Shown here: one piece after another, positions 54,101 through 62,759 of the stretch
Layout of the letters: each line of letters begins with the position of its first letter
Numbering within the stretch: position 1 is the stretch's first letter
DNA from: Bacillota bacterium
GTDB lineage: Bacteria > Bacillota > Clostridia > Acetivibrionales > DSM-1351
Direction: 5' to 3'
Assembly (NCBI GenBank): GCA_023443515.1
Contig: JAEZUC010000097.1
Coordinates: 137,284-201,283 of the forward strand
Length of the DNA stretch: 64,000 bases
Notes under the pieces: model-generated
Seen by the model: only the letters and a program-made list of their open reading frames with translations
The model's database searches: none
What the model was told of the DNA's origin: nothing
Position numbers and translations under genes: made by a program

Positions 54101-54644
54101 TTAATTCATCATCCGTATCTCTGTAGCGACTTTCCAGCATATTGTCAAATTCACTGTATATGAGCTTTATTTCTTTTAGCTTGTGTGTAAGATAATTGTC
54201 GTCGGTAAGTCCTTCTAGAATTTTATCAAAGCTGTCAGCCCTGACATTATATCTTTTGAGCTCAGTTATCAATGTTGCCAGCGTATTTACAAAGCCTTTG
54301 CAATTTGCAGATTTGTGAAATATGGTGAATTGATCCTTCAATCTGTCCAGAATGCGATATATAATCATATTCTTTCCTGCAGGATGTATATGAGGATAAG
54401 TAATTCCCCCAACCTCGTTCAGAACCCTGTAGGCCATTCTTCTAAAGCTCAATACCTCAGTCTTTAAAATTCCGCCTGTTCCGAGAACCTTTATCAAGTC
54501 ACGTTCTGCCTGTAAGGTGTATTGTTCCGGTACAAGAAGGACAAGTTTTTTATTACTGTCATTATTTTGTTTAGTTTTTATTGAATCCAAGCAATGGAAG
54601 GACTTTCCTGAACCTGCCCTTCCGTATATAAATTGAAGACTCAT
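51192..54644 (-). CDS. addB: Helicase-nuclease subunit AddB
   Basis: 1150 residues. The N-terminus FIYGRAGSGKSFHCL is a Walker A-like site. The nuclease motif is LRIVDYKSGEKDF. Cys residues for the Fe-S cluster are visible in YTSCPFAFYVQYG and the C-terminal SCSYCNYSSVCQFD. It is the Chi-recognising partner of AddA and is directly upstream of it. Confidence 0.95.
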   Translation of the reverse strand: MSLQFIYGRAGSGKSFHCLDSIKTKQNNDSNKKLVLLVPEQYTLQAERDLIKVLGTGGILKTEVLSFRRMAYRVLNEVGGITYPHIHPAGKNMIIYRILDRLKDQFTIFHKSANCKGFVNTLATLITELKRYNVRADSFDKILEGLTDDNYLTHKLKEIKLIYSEFDNMLESRYRDTDDELTILATKLESTEMYRKSEIWIDGFAGFTPQEVNVISKLIQQAENVYITMCTDILFDDNVQSDSTEVFATVKKSCKKFESIAEACGVEILPPVGLNRATLPRFKDSRELQSLEANYFSYPYKAYRQPTTDIELFESVNIYAEIEECARDIIRQCRDNGMQFKDITVATRNLTGYENLIEVIFEQYNIPCFIDSKTEITNHPLVRMVLSMLEIFTESWSYEAVFRYLKSGLTGIEETKIDLLENYVLACGIRGSRWTQEADWNTSIEFKPLDRQNTENDEMLLQVNSTRNEIREPLLRFRSRTKGKRTAEEFCTGIYEYLVEIGVEERIRNYIDIFTQNGQLKLAGEYQQVWNILMDVLDQVVEVMGDETFGIERFANVFKVGLTEYKISSIPASLDQVLVGSIEHLRSHEIKALYILGTNDGVFPSAGISEGVLSDNDRDVLNKRGIELASDTKSKAFDEQYLIYRTLTTPKNFLRISWPIADHEGRTMRPSTIISRMRKRFPCITEKNNILKPIEEKQNIDLISSPVPAFNHLVSALRQKNEGIEPGEMWKELFAWFSGQAQWKQKCSAMLNALKYRNIAVPVDTAKIRELYGKNPYFTVSRLEKYTSCPFAFYVQYGLGARERKIYRLSPPDVGTFMHAIIERFSKMVDENNYSWREFDRQWCSDEVSKIVDELLANMKNTILGGSKRFKALAVRLKRVVARAVWLIAEHIRRSSFEPVGYEVEFGEGGEYPPIVIELDSGEKIKLVGRIDRIDALKTDNGTYLRIVDYKSGEKDFKLSDVYYGLQMQLITYLDALWEYSDKSGEKTMPGGILYFKVDDPMIRGTDDSTPEEIETAIMKKLKMKGLLLADVQLIKYMDNTIEGNSIIIPARINKGDVLGKSSAATIEQFTVLRSFVKQLLKDMCSELMKGNVPISPYKKKKLTSCSYCNYSSVCQFDQSQKDNSFRMLHDREDDDTWKLMNEINVKGEQ

Positions 54645-54683
54645 AGCTTCTTCCTTTTCTTATGTATTTTTAGCAGCGCCTTT

Positions 54684-55628
54684 TTATATCTTCTCGGGTT
54701 GTACCGGCTCTTTTATGATAAATCCTGTGATAAAGTAAAACAAAATACCTGTAATTATTACTGAAATAAGACTGCCCGTAGCGCTAAAAGTCGATGTGTA
54801 AAATATAGTATTTGTTGAAAGTACGTTATCAGGATAGCTTACAACTAAAAACCCTATCAGGTTGTTTACCGCATGTGCCCCGATTGCTGCCTCCAAAGAG
54901 TTTGTTTTTATTGTAATCATCGCAAAAATCATTCCAACAAAGAAATAGTTCAGAATCATACATATGGTACTTATAACACCAGTTTTACTTGAAGCAGTCA
55001 CTTCCGGGTTCATCAGATGAGGAAGCGTGAACATAAATCCCGATATAACCGAAAGCAGCATACCGTTTTTTATTTTAAGCCCAAAGCTCTGGATAACATA
55101 CCCTCTGAATACCAATTCTTCCGCAGCCGCCTGTAAAGGTGTCATTATAAGAATAAAAGGCAATGCTATCCAGAATTTTGAAGCATCAAAACTGAATGAA
55201 TAGGTTTCAGGCGATATAGAATAATCGATTACGGAACCCGCGGCAATAAGTCCACCGTAGACTAAAAAACCTATCCAGAATCTGCTCCACTGGATTTTTC
55301 TTTTTGTAGTTATGAGTGAAGTAAACGTTCTGTAATGGATGAACTTTGTTGCAATAACCAATCCAGCCATCATTAGGTATATTGTAAAATTTGTAAATAT
55401 GTAATTGGCAAAAGGGTTTACGTATTTGTCCATAAATGCATAAACGTCCGTTGAAATTGTTAAATCAAAAAGTGCATCCCTATTTTTGAATAACGCAAAT
55501 ACTATCGGTATTGAGCCTATAAAGCTTCCAATAAAAAAATAGAAGTATAATATAACTGAAACAGATGCTACAAATCTGGATGGTTTGGTATTACCTGCTC
55601 TAGACATTTCCTGATATTTAATTGTCAT
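54684..55628 (-). CDS. CPBP family intramembrane protease
   Basis: 314 residues, about eight membrane helices. The family motifs are AEELVFRGYV (Glu170, Glu171 and Arg175), FTLPHLMNP and GAHAVNNLIGF. These proteins are membrane glutamic-type proteases or peptide-processing enzymes related to CAAX proteases; the substrate is unknown. GGAGGT precedes the ATG. Confidence 0.87.
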   Translation of the reverse strand: MTIKYQEMSRAGNTKPSRFVASVSVILYFYFFIGSFIGSIPIVFALFKNRDALFDLTISTDVYAFMDKYVNPFANYIFTNFTIYLMMAGLVIATKFIHYRTFTSLITTKRKIQWSRFWIGFLVYGGLIAAGSVIDYSISPETYSFSFDASKFWIALPFILIMTPLQAAAEELVFRGYVIQSFGLKIKNGMLLSVISGFMFTLPHLMNPEVTASSKTGVISTICMILNYFFVGMIFAMITIKTNSLEAAIGAHAVNNLIGFLVVSYPDNVLSTNTIFYTSTFSATGSLISVIITGILFYFITGFIIKEPVQPEKI

Positions 55629-55706
55629 CTATGACCTCCGAAGTTTTATATAGTTTTAATTATACTATTTTTTTATTTTTATTAAAATGCTTTATTCCAA
55701 TATGTA

Positions 55707-55739
55707 AGAAAGCAACAGTTTTAATGACTGTTGCTTTCT
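55707..55739. terminator. Hairpin after the CoA-binding protein gene
   Basis: AGAAAGCAACAGT and its complement form a 13-bp stem with a 7-nt loop, 13 nt past the gene. The T-run on the minus strand is weak. Confidence 0.6.
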
Positions 55740-55751
55740 ATAGTTTTATGT

Positions 55752-56126
55752 CTACCGCAAAGCTACAAGGACACAGGCCATAACTGCATTAAGTTCAAGT
55801 TCATTAATTCGCTTTAGTAATTCATCGTCATATGTTCCTGGCTGAAGCCAGATATTTTTTATGCCCAATTTTGCAGCTTCTTCTATTATAACCTTCCCTC
55901 TTTTAGGGGAAACAACCATATCTATTACTTCGGGTTTTTGCGGAAGAGAGGACAAATCCCTGTAGCATTTGTCACCTTCTACAGTATCGTATCCGGGGTT
56001 AACGGGATAAACGTCATATCCCGCGTTTTTCAATTTTTTATATATTCTATTGCCGAACTTTTCGGGGTTCTGGTTTGCACCTACCACTGCCCACACCTTT
56101 TTCCCCAGCATTTGTTCCTCATTCAT
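55752..56126 (-). CDS. CoA-binding domain protein (YccU-like)
   Basis: 124 residues, a single Rossmann CoA-binding domain: VWAVVGANQNPEKFGNRIY, YDVYPVNPGYDTVEG, VDMVVSPKRG-like strand and NIWLQPGTYDDELL. Proteins of this size bind CoA, but their cellular role is not established. It stands alone with its own terminator-like hairpin. Confidence 0.85.
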   Translation of the reverse strand: MNEEQMLGKKVWAVVGANQNPEKFGNRIYKKLKNAGYDVYPVNPGYDTVEGDKCYRDLSSLPQKPEVIDMVVSPKRGKVIIEEAAKLGIKNIWLQPGTYDDELLKRINELELNAVMACVLVALR

Positions 56127-56219
56127 ATTGGCTCTTCCTTTCTAACTGTATTTTATATTGGTGAATCTTTTTATGCATATAGTATACCAACCTGTTTTAA
56201 TTTAAAACGGTAATTAGGT

Positions 56220-57932
56220 TCAACGCGTATACAGATTTGTACGTGCTATTGCATTTGCGGCTTCCATTCCACTTTGGAGAGCTCCTTGCTGCCACCTGTG
56301 TATTGCTGAGACGTGTTCTCCTGCAAAGTAAACTCTGTCCCCATATTCCGGCAAAGTCATTATCCATGAAAATAATTTTTTTTGCTGGGGCGTAAAATAA
56401 CAGAATGCACCTCTGAAAAGGGGGTCATTATCCCAAACCTGTGTTTTAAAGTCTGTAACAATGTTATTCAGATATCCTTTAGACAGCCCGTGGACTTCTT
56501 CAACATTTCTTTTTATTTTGTCAAATCTATCCTCGTCAGTCATATTACCCAGCCTTACGGCATCCAGATTAAAATTATATGAACCCACAATTACACCGGG
56601 TTCGGTTTCTGAACTCCTTTGGTTAAGACCCTGTGGTGCCTGCCCCCGGCTGGAAGTATACCAAATTCCAGTTACAGGCAAATCTGTATATGAACCGCCG
56701 CCGAATATCCCCTGTTCCTCCCAGAATCTCCTGTTGCAGTTAAGCAAAGTCTTTTGAGAATTACCGTAGGTTACTTCCTTTATTGCCTGCATTTTTAAAC
56801 TGCTGAATATAGGAGCTATTTCAAAGGTTCTCAAAACAGAGAAGGGAACCGCACATACAATATAATCAAAATTTTCGAACCCTGTTTCCTTCAACTTTGT
56901 ATTATCATATGCAAGGGTTACCCTTCCGTCTTCAAGGCATTTATATATGCCTTTTACCTTTGTTCCCTGCTTCCATGTAACTTTACCGAGAAGATCAGCC
57001 GGTACATCAGGATAGTACTCCCAGGGTGCATTACTTATAAATGATCTGTAGAAGGCTAACGGTAAATTTACCATCCCCCCCGTTATCTCATATAGAAACC
57101 AGAAGTTTACAGGAAAATACTCTTGAACTAAATCAACATAGTTGTGATACAGGAACTCACCTCCTATTGGAAATAGATTTGAAAGGAGGTTTATTGCACC
57201 CTGGCTGAGCTTTTTATATTCAAACATCTGACGAGTATTAAGGCTGTCCCAAAATAGCAAGGGCTTGCTGTAACGTGGTTTTACCTGAATAACTTCAATT
57301 CTGGCAACGGGCGGAGCTTCAAGAACAGGCGCTTCTATACCGTAATACCCCAATTCCTGCCATGCTGTTTTTGCTTCCCATGAGGCAAGGTCGTAGGTTG
57401 GATAAATATACCTCATAACATTTTTACCGAAAGGATCATTTCTTGCTCTTCTTTGGTGAAGATATATGAAAGTCTCCGGGTCACTCTGTATAAATGGCCT
57501 TGTTCCCAGCTTGAATTTATTGATATAATGCCATACCGTCTCATGGTTAACGGGTATTCTCATCGGCCCTAATTCACCGTAAAGTTTTTTTTCCCTATCA
57601 AAATAATATGTATAAACCCTGCCTCCTATCCGGTCCTCTGATGCCTCTAATATTGTTATATCAAAACCCAACTTACGAAGTTCAAAGGCCGCAGCCATTC
57701 CTGCGAGGCCACCGCCTATAATTCCGACGCTTTTTCCTTTGAACTGACCGGGCCTGGCTATTGATGTAATATTTTCAGGTGGTGAAAATGCATTCAGAAT
57801 ATTGCAATAGTCCTCAGGATGGCAGGTTCTGTATAATGCATACTTTGCCATAGTCTGACGTTCCTCGAAGGATGGATTATCAGGTTGCGGGGGTCTAGGT
57901 TCTTTTGAATAAAGAATATTTGGACAAATCAT
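56220..57932 (-). CDS. Flavin amine oxidase family protein
   Basis: 570 residues. The FAD-binding motif VGIIGGGLAGMAAAFEL begins near residue 69 and continues to ILEASEDRIGGRVYT. The C-terminal FAD contact is VYFAGEHVSAIHRWQQGALQSGMEAAN. The layout and length resemble bacterial L-amino-acid/monoamine oxidases, with a ~65-residue N-terminal extension before the fold. No signal peptide is seen. Oxygen-dependent activity would be unusual in a strict anaerobe, so an alternative acceptor or detoxifying role is possible. Confidence 0.83.
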   Translation of the reverse strand: MICPNILYSKEPRPPQPDNPSFEERQTMAKYALYRTCHPEDYCNILNAFSPPENITSIARPGQFKGKSVGIIGGGLAGMAAAFELRKLGFDITILEASEDRIGGRVYTYYFDREKKLYGELGPMRIPVNHETVWHYINKFKLGTRPFIQSDPETFIYLHQRRARNDPFGKNVMRYIYPTYDLASWEAKTAWQELGYYGIEAPVLEAPPVARIEVIQVKPRYSKPLLFWDSLNTRQMFEYKKLSQGAINLLSNLFPIGGEFLYHNYVDLVQEYFPVNFWFLYEITGGMVNLPLAFYRSFISNAPWEYYPDVPADLLGKVTWKQGTKVKGIYKCLEDGRVTLAYDNTKLKETGFENFDYIVCAVPFSVLRTFEIAPIFSSLKMQAIKEVTYGNSQKTLLNCNRRFWEEQGIFGGGSYTDLPVTGIWYTSSRGQAPQGLNQRSSETEPGVIVGSYNFNLDAVRLGNMTDEDRFDKIKRNVEEVHGLSKGYLNNIVTDFKTQVWDNDPLFRGAFCYFTPQQKKLFSWIMTLPEYGDRVYFAGEHVSAIHRWQQGALQSGMEAANAIARTNLYTR

Positions 57933-58055
57933 ATGCGCTCTCTCTATCTACAGTACTTCTAATTATTTATATGAAAAGTGGCTATTTTTTGTGTTTTATT
58001 TTACTTTTATTTGGGAATTCATATAATATAACATTTAATCTTGGAGGCAATAGTT

Positions 58056-58982
58056 ATGAATGACGTTATAATAATAGGAGGCGGTCCGGCAGGCTATACG
58101 GCTGCTCTATACAGTTCCAGGGCACAACTTGACACCTTGGTTATTGAAAAAATGTTTTCGGGCGGACAAATGGCTACAACGGACGTAATGGAAAACTATC
58201 CCGGATTTGAAGAGCCTATCGGAGGCTCCGACCTGGCATTGAGAATGGAAAAACAGGCAAGAAAATTCGGTACGGTAGTACTAAATGATGAAGTGCTTGA
58301 GCTTGATCTGGATTCACATATAAAAAAGGTTAAAACTAAAAATAATACTTTTGAAAGTAAAACAATAATTCTTAGCATGGGAGCATCACCTAAAATGCTT
58401 GGACTGCCAAAAGAAGAAGAATTAAGGGGTTCAGGAGTGTCCTACTGTGCAGTATGTGACGGTGCTTTTTTTCGCGGAAAAACTGTTGCAGTTGTTGGAG
58501 GCGGTGATACAGCGGCTGAGGATGCACTTTATTTGGCAAGATTTTGTCCCAAAATATATATTATTCACAGAAGGGATAAAATGAGGGCCACAAAACTCCT
58601 TCAAAACGAGCTGTGTTGCAACAAAAAAATTGAGTTTTTATGGGACTCGTTAGTAGAAGAAATTGAAGGAAAATTTGGTGTTGAAGGCTTGAAAATTAAA
58701 AATATAAAAACAGGGGAACAAAGTTCCATACAAGTAGACGGCTTGTTTGTAGCAATCGGCTTAAATCCCAATAATTCCCTTGTAAAAGATAAGGTAGAAC
58801 TTAGCAAGGATGGTTATGTTATAACCGATGAAAGAATGAGGACTAATGTTCCCGGTGTTTTTGCAGCCGGAGATTTACGGGAAAAGTACCTTCGGCAGGT
58901 GATTACCGCAGCTGCTGACGGAGCTTCCGCAGCCTACACTGCCGAACAGTATATAAATGAAAATATGAAATATTTTAAATAA
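58056..58982 (+). CDS. trxB: Thioredoxin reductase
   Basis: 308 residues. FAD motif IIIGGGPAGYTAALYSSRA, redox-active CAVC (131-134) followed by DGAFF, NAD(P) motif VVGGGDTAAEDALYLA and C-terminal GVFAAGDLREKYLRQVITAAADGASAA. Reduces thioredoxin or a related protein. The ATG at 58056 has GGAGG 8 nt upstream; the in-frame TTG at 58041 was rejected. No thioredoxin gene is adjacent. Confidence 0.92.
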   Translation: MNDVIIIGGGPAGYTAALYSSRAQLDTLVIEKMFSGGQMATTDVMENYPGFEEPIGGSDLALRMEKQARKFGTVVLNDEVLELDLDSHIKKVKTKNNTFESKTIILSMGASPKMLGLPKEEELRGSGVSYCAVCDGAFFRGKTVAVVGGGDTAAEDALYLARFCPKIYIIHRRDKMRATKLLQNELCCNKKIEFLWDSLVEEIEGKFGVEGLKIKNIKTGEQSSIQVDGLFVAIGLNPNNSLVKDKVELSKDGYVITDERMRTNVPGVFAAGDLREKYLRQVITAAADGASAAYTAEQYINENMKYFK

Positions 58983-59054
58983 AAAAATTTCCACGACTTT
59001 AATCATTCCTTTCGGAAACAATAATTTTGAATTCATTATGAAAGGATGATTGCG

Positions 59055-59480
59055 ATGAAAGTAAAAGATATAATGACAACCAATGTAACTTATGTTGAGC
59101 CCAATGCTTCTATTCTTGATACTGCAAAATTAATGCAACAGCACAATGTAGGATCTATTCCTGTTTGTGACAAGGGAAGCGTTGTAGGTATGGTAACAGA
59201 CAGAGATATTGTTGTCAGGAACATTGCTATAGGTAAAAACCCTCAGCAAACACCGGTAAGCGATATTATGACAACTGGTGTAACTTCTGTCAGCCCTGAT
59301 ATGGAAATGTCACAGGTTACTAAAATGATGGCTAACAGCCAGATAAGAAGGGTACCTGTAGTTGACCAGAACAATCTTGTAGGGATTGTTGCACTGGGTG
59401 ATGTGGCAACCGATGCAAAATTTGACACTGAGGTTGCTGATACCCTTACTGAAATATCAAGACCTTCAAAACCTCAGTAA
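59055..59480 (+). CDS. CBS-domain protein
   Basis: About 141 residues made of two CBS motifs: KVKDIMTTNVTYVEPNASIL through MVTDRDIVVR, then VSDIMTTGVTSVSPDMEM to the end. Such proteins bind adenine nucleotides and act as sensors; the partner is unknown. The ATG at 59055, spaced 9 nt from AAAGG, is preferred over the ATG directly abutting it. Confidence 0.85.
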   Translation: MKVKDIMTTNVTYVEPNASILDTAKLMQQHNVGSIPVCDKGSVVGMVTDRDIVVRNIAIGKNPQQTPVSDIMTTGVTSVSPDMEMSQVTKMMANSQIRRVPVVDQNNLVGIVALGDVATDAKFDTEVADTLTEISRPSKPQ

Positions 59481-59513
59481 AACTATTGAGGCGGTTTTAA
59501 ATGAGTCAATTTT

Positions 59514-59560
59514 AAAAGCCCCATTACTGATGGAGAATTAACATCAGTAATGGGGCTTTT
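59514..59560. terminator. Bidirectional terminator between CBS and merR genes
   Basis: A perfect 19-bp stem beginning AAAAGCCCCATTACTGATG with a 9-nt loop, with T-runs on both strands, between converging genes. Confidence 0.92.
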
Positions 59561-59568
59561 TACCTTTT

Positions 59569-60333
59569 TCAGCCTTTCTTCCCGGTGTATATGAGAATTG
59601 CATCTCTTAAGAATTCTGCCGTACCCGGTTGTTCCTTATCGTAATATGCTCTGAATCTTTCATCGTCTACATACATTTGTGCAAGTCCGACATGAGCCTC
59701 ACTGCTGTAAGTTGGCCATGAAAAGCTAAGCCATCGGCGATGAAGATCTGCCGCTTTTTGAGCAAGCTCTCCTGCCGGGTCTCCGGTTTTAAAGGCCTGC
59801 TTTAATATCTCCTGAACAAGAGCTGTAAGTTCTTCAAGTTCCTTGTATTGTTCCTCCGACATTCCCTTTAATTTATCGTATGATTGTTTCACAGTGTCTT
59901 CCCCGTATTTTTCACGGATTTCCTCTCCATATTTGCTGTCATTATCTTCAAGAATCTTTTGTTTGAAGCCCTCAAATTTTTCTCTATCAGTCATTTCAAT
60001 TCTCCCTTCACTGGCAGCTAATGTTTTATCAATAGTCCTTATTAATTGCTCCAACTGGCTTTTCTTTTCCAAAAGCTTTCCACGGTGGTCTTTCAAAGCT
60101 GAAATACTGTCGTAAGCCGGATCATTCACAAATTCTCCAATTTTATCGAGTTCCACACCCAGCTCACGATAAAACAGAATGTGCTGAAGCCTATCTATTT
60201 CCGACTGTCCATATATGCGGTATCCTGATGAGTTTATTCTCGCCGGCTTGAGAATACCTATTTCATCATAGTACCTAAGTGTTCTTGTACTTACACCGGC
60301 TATTTGAGCCAGCTTTTTTATTGTGTATTCCAT
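59569..60333 (-). CDS. MerR family regulator with TipAS domain
   Basis: 254 residues. The N-terminal winged helix YTIKKLAQIAGVSTRTLRYYDEIGILKP (about 3-30) and a coiled-coil dimer segment (about 75-110) are followed by a TipAS antibiotic-binding-like domain (from about 125, with WLSFSWPTYSSEAHVGLAQMY). Relatives such as Mta and TipA respond to bound drugs and activate exporter or self genes. Its own promoter has the 19-nt spacer typical of MerR targets. Confidence 0.9.
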   Translation of the reverse strand: MEYTIKKLAQIAGVSTRTLRYYDEIGILKPARINSSGYRIYGQSEIDRLQHILFYRELGVELDKIGEFVNDPAYDSISALKDHRGKLLEKKSQLEQLIRTIDKTLAASEGRIEMTDREKFEGFKQKILEDNDSKYGEEIREKYGEDTVKQSYDKLKGMSEEQYKELEELTALVQEILKQAFKTGDPAGELAQKAADLHRRWLSFSWPTYSSEAHVGLAQMYVDDERFRAYYDKEQPGTAEFLRDAILIYTGKKG

Positions 60334-60357
60334 ACCTTCTTACCTCCCGACAAGATT

Positions 60358-60388
60358 AATATACACCTTTACGTAGCGTTAATGTCAA
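60358..60388 (-). promoter_or_regulatory. MerR-type promoter with 19-nt spacer
   Basis: On the minus strand TTGACA (60388-60383) and TATATT (60363-60358) are 19 nt apart, and the spacer holds the near-palindrome TTAACG-CTA-CGTAAA. This is the over-wide promoter form that MerR regulators untwist, so autoregulation is likely. Confidence 0.8.
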
Positions 60389-60476
60389 CATTATTTTAAG
60401 AAATAATTCACCATATATTATTTCAAAACATACAATGTAAACAGTATTCCCTTTCTACATTTTTGTGGAGGTAATA

Positions 60477-61031
60477 ATGAGCTATACATATCCATCTGGC
60501 CAGCCTCAAGGCACCGCACGTAAAGTTACCAACAAGTTGAGAGAAATAATGATTTCGGAATTAATGGCTGTAAACGGATACCAAACCCACATTGCTAATT
60601 CCAACATGACAAATGTAAACGAGGTGTGGCATCATATAATGCTTGACGAAAAAAGGCACTATGAAACGGCGCTCAGCCTGCTGAGAAAATATGACCCTGT
60701 CCAGTATAAAGCTTCTTTAGAGCAACATGAGGATTATGCAAAGTCAGAATCATCAATACAAATGTACAGTCCTTCTTATGACAAGCAAATAATTCTAAAT
60801 AATATAAGAGAGGACATTAAGGGGGAACTTGAAGCTGTAATACTTTACGAGGAACAAATTGAAGCGTATTCCTCCTATAAGGATATTAAAATTGCAATCC
60901 AAGCAATCATAGATGATGAAAAGGAACACGCGGAACACTTAACACAGGTTCTGAAAAAGTATGAAAATGAGCAGTTTATATATATAAAGGAAAAAGTAAA
61001 GAATGAATCACACAAACATAGGAGACCGTAA
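60477..61031 (+). CDS. Ferritin-like domain protein
   Basis: About 184 residues. Two helix pairs carry diiron-type motifs: SELMAVNGYQ with a Glu and LDEKRHYE (E-x-x-H, about 58-61), then GELEAVILYEEQI and DDEKEHAEHL (second E-x-x-H). This fits a rubrerythrin/ferritin-like four-helix bundle. The tail is basic (KNESHKHRRP). Function could be iron storage, peroxide reduction or a spore protein. The ATG at 60477 follows GGAGG by 5 nt. Confidence 0.72.
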   Translation: MSYTYPSGQPQGTARKVTNKLREIMISELMAVNGYQTHIANSNMTNVNEVWHHIMLDEKRHYETALSLLRKYDPVQYKASLEQHEDYAKSESSIQMYSPSYDKQIILNNIREDIKGELEAVILYEEQIEAYSSYKDIKIAIQAIIDDEKEHAEHLTQVLKKYENEQFIYIKEKVKNESHKHRRP

Positions 61032-61124
61032 ATTTTCCCACGTTTTTGTATTACATAGAATATCGATTTAAACCAATAATAATTTAATGATTAATAAATT
61101 TTTATTATTGGGAAGGTAACTACT

Positions 61125-62759
61125 TTGTTTAAAAAACTATCTAGGTTTATAAATTTCGTTAACAATGTCAGAAGTAAGCAAAGCGATAATAATAAGCCTT
61201 CACCTGATAATGTATCTTATGCAGGCAATTGGCAAAGCTTAAATGTCTCTTTGGATGAAAATGCTAAAAATTTGAAAAAAGTACTGGGTAAAAGTGACGA
61301 CATTATATTCAGGGAGTTTTATTTTGGTGTAAAGCACCAAACCAAAGCGCTCATCAGCTTCATTGACGGTATGGGAGATAAGAAGCTGATACTTGAATAT
61401 GTTGTTAAATCCCTTATGGTTAATATTCATATTGCAGACCCCCATGGAAAGTTGGTCAATAAACGGACCATGTTTGATGATATCAAAAAATACATCCTAA
61501 GTATTGTTGAAGCAACTGAGGTAAGCAATATTGATCAAGCCATCGACACAATTCTATCAGGGAATACTCTTTTATTGATAGAGGGTTGTGACCTGGGAAT
61601 TTCCATAAGCGCTAAAGGCGGAGAAAGCAGGAGCATACAGCAGCCGGAGACAGAAGTCGTAATCCGAGGCTCACGTGAGGCTTTTGTGGAAACACTAAGG
61701 GTTAATACTTCTTTGATACGTAAAACAATAAAAAATCCCAACCTTATTTTTGAAACACTCGTTGTGGGAAAACAAACCCGAACTGATGTATGTATCGGAT
61801 TTATTAAAGGAATTGCCAATGATAAGGTAGTACAGGAAGTACGGGACAGAATAAACCGTATAAACAGTGATGTTATACTGGAATCAGGCTATATTGAGCA
61901 GTTCATTGAGGACAATCCTTTGTCTCCTTTTGCCACAATCGGTAATAGTGAAAGACCTGACAAGGTATCTGCAAAGCTTCTGGAAGGAAGAGTTGCCGTT
62001 TTGTGCGGGGGCACACCTATTGTATTGACTGTTCCCTATACTTTTGTTGAATCGCTTCAGGTACCTGAGGACTATTATTCCAGGCCTTTTCTTACCAACC
62101 TTGTCAGAATTCTAAGAGTTCTGGCACTATTCATTACACTTACTCTGCCTGCAATATATATTTCTCTTACCACCTTCCACCAGGAAATGATTCCTACAGT
62201 ACTGCTGGTTACCTTTGCCGCTGCAAGAGAGGGTATTCCTTTTCCGGTTTTAATTGAAACTCTTATAAGCGAGGTTATATTTCAACTTTTGCGCGAATCC
62301 GGCATCAGAATGCCTAAAGCCGTAGGTACGGCAGTTAGTATTGTGGGTACTCTTGTTATTGGACAGGCATCCGTTGAAGCAGGAATTATAGGTGCACCAA
62401 TGGTAATCATAACGGCTTTGTCGGCAATTACCAGCTTTATTCTTCCATCCATATACGATGCAGTTATAGTTTTTAAGTTTATACTTATTTTTTTGAGCAG
62501 TGCTTTTGGGCTTTTTGGCGTAATAGTTGGAATGTTCTGCATGTTGGCCCATATGTGTTCCTTAAGAACTTTTGGAACCCCATTTATGTCTCCTCTGGCA
62601 CCGGTAAACTGGAGCGATATGAAGGACGCTATTCTCAGACTTCCACTCTGGGTTATGAAGAACAGACCTAAAGCAATTACCTGGAAAAAATCCAGACGTC
62701 AGGAATCCGGCCAGATGCCCAACAAGCCGGACAAGAAAAAAGGAGGTAAAAACTATTGA
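61125..62759 (+). CDS. gerKA: Spore germination protein, GerA family A subunit
   Basis: 544 residues. A hydrophilic N-terminal half with DIIFREFYFG and EVVIRGSREAFVETLRVNTSLIRK precedes a membrane half with about five helices (from PAIYISLTTFHQEMIP). TPFMSPLAPVNWSDMKD near the end is diagnostic. A subunits form germinant-gated complexes in the inner spore membrane with B and C subunits. The start is TTG with GGAAGG upstream. The specific ger symbol is a guess. Confidence 0.9.
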   Translation: MFKKLSRFINFVNNVRSKQSDNNKPSPDNVSYAGNWQSLNVSLDENAKNLKKVLGKSDDIIFREFYFGVKHQTKALISFIDGMGDKKLILEYVVKSLMVNIHIADPHGKLVNKRTMFDDIKKYILSIVEATEVSNIDQAIDTILSGNTLLLIEGCDLGISISAKGGESRSIQQPETEVVIRGSREAFVETLRVNTSLIRKTIKNPNLIFETLVVGKQTRTDVCIGFIKGIANDKVVQEVRDRINRINSDVILESGYIEQFIEDNPLSPFATIGNSERPDKVSAKLLEGRVAVLCGGTPIVLTVPYTFVESLQVPEDYYSRPFLTNLVRILRVLALFITLTLPAIYISLTTFHQEMIPTVLLVTFAAAREGIPFPVLIETLISEVIFQLLRESGIRMPKAVGTAVSIVGTLVIGQASVEAGIIGAPMVIITALSAITSFILPSIYDAVIVFKFILIFLSSAFGLFGVIVGMFCMLAHMCSLRTFGTPFMSPLAPVNWSDMKDAILRLPLWVMKNRPKAITWKKSRRQESGQMPNKPDKKKGGKNY

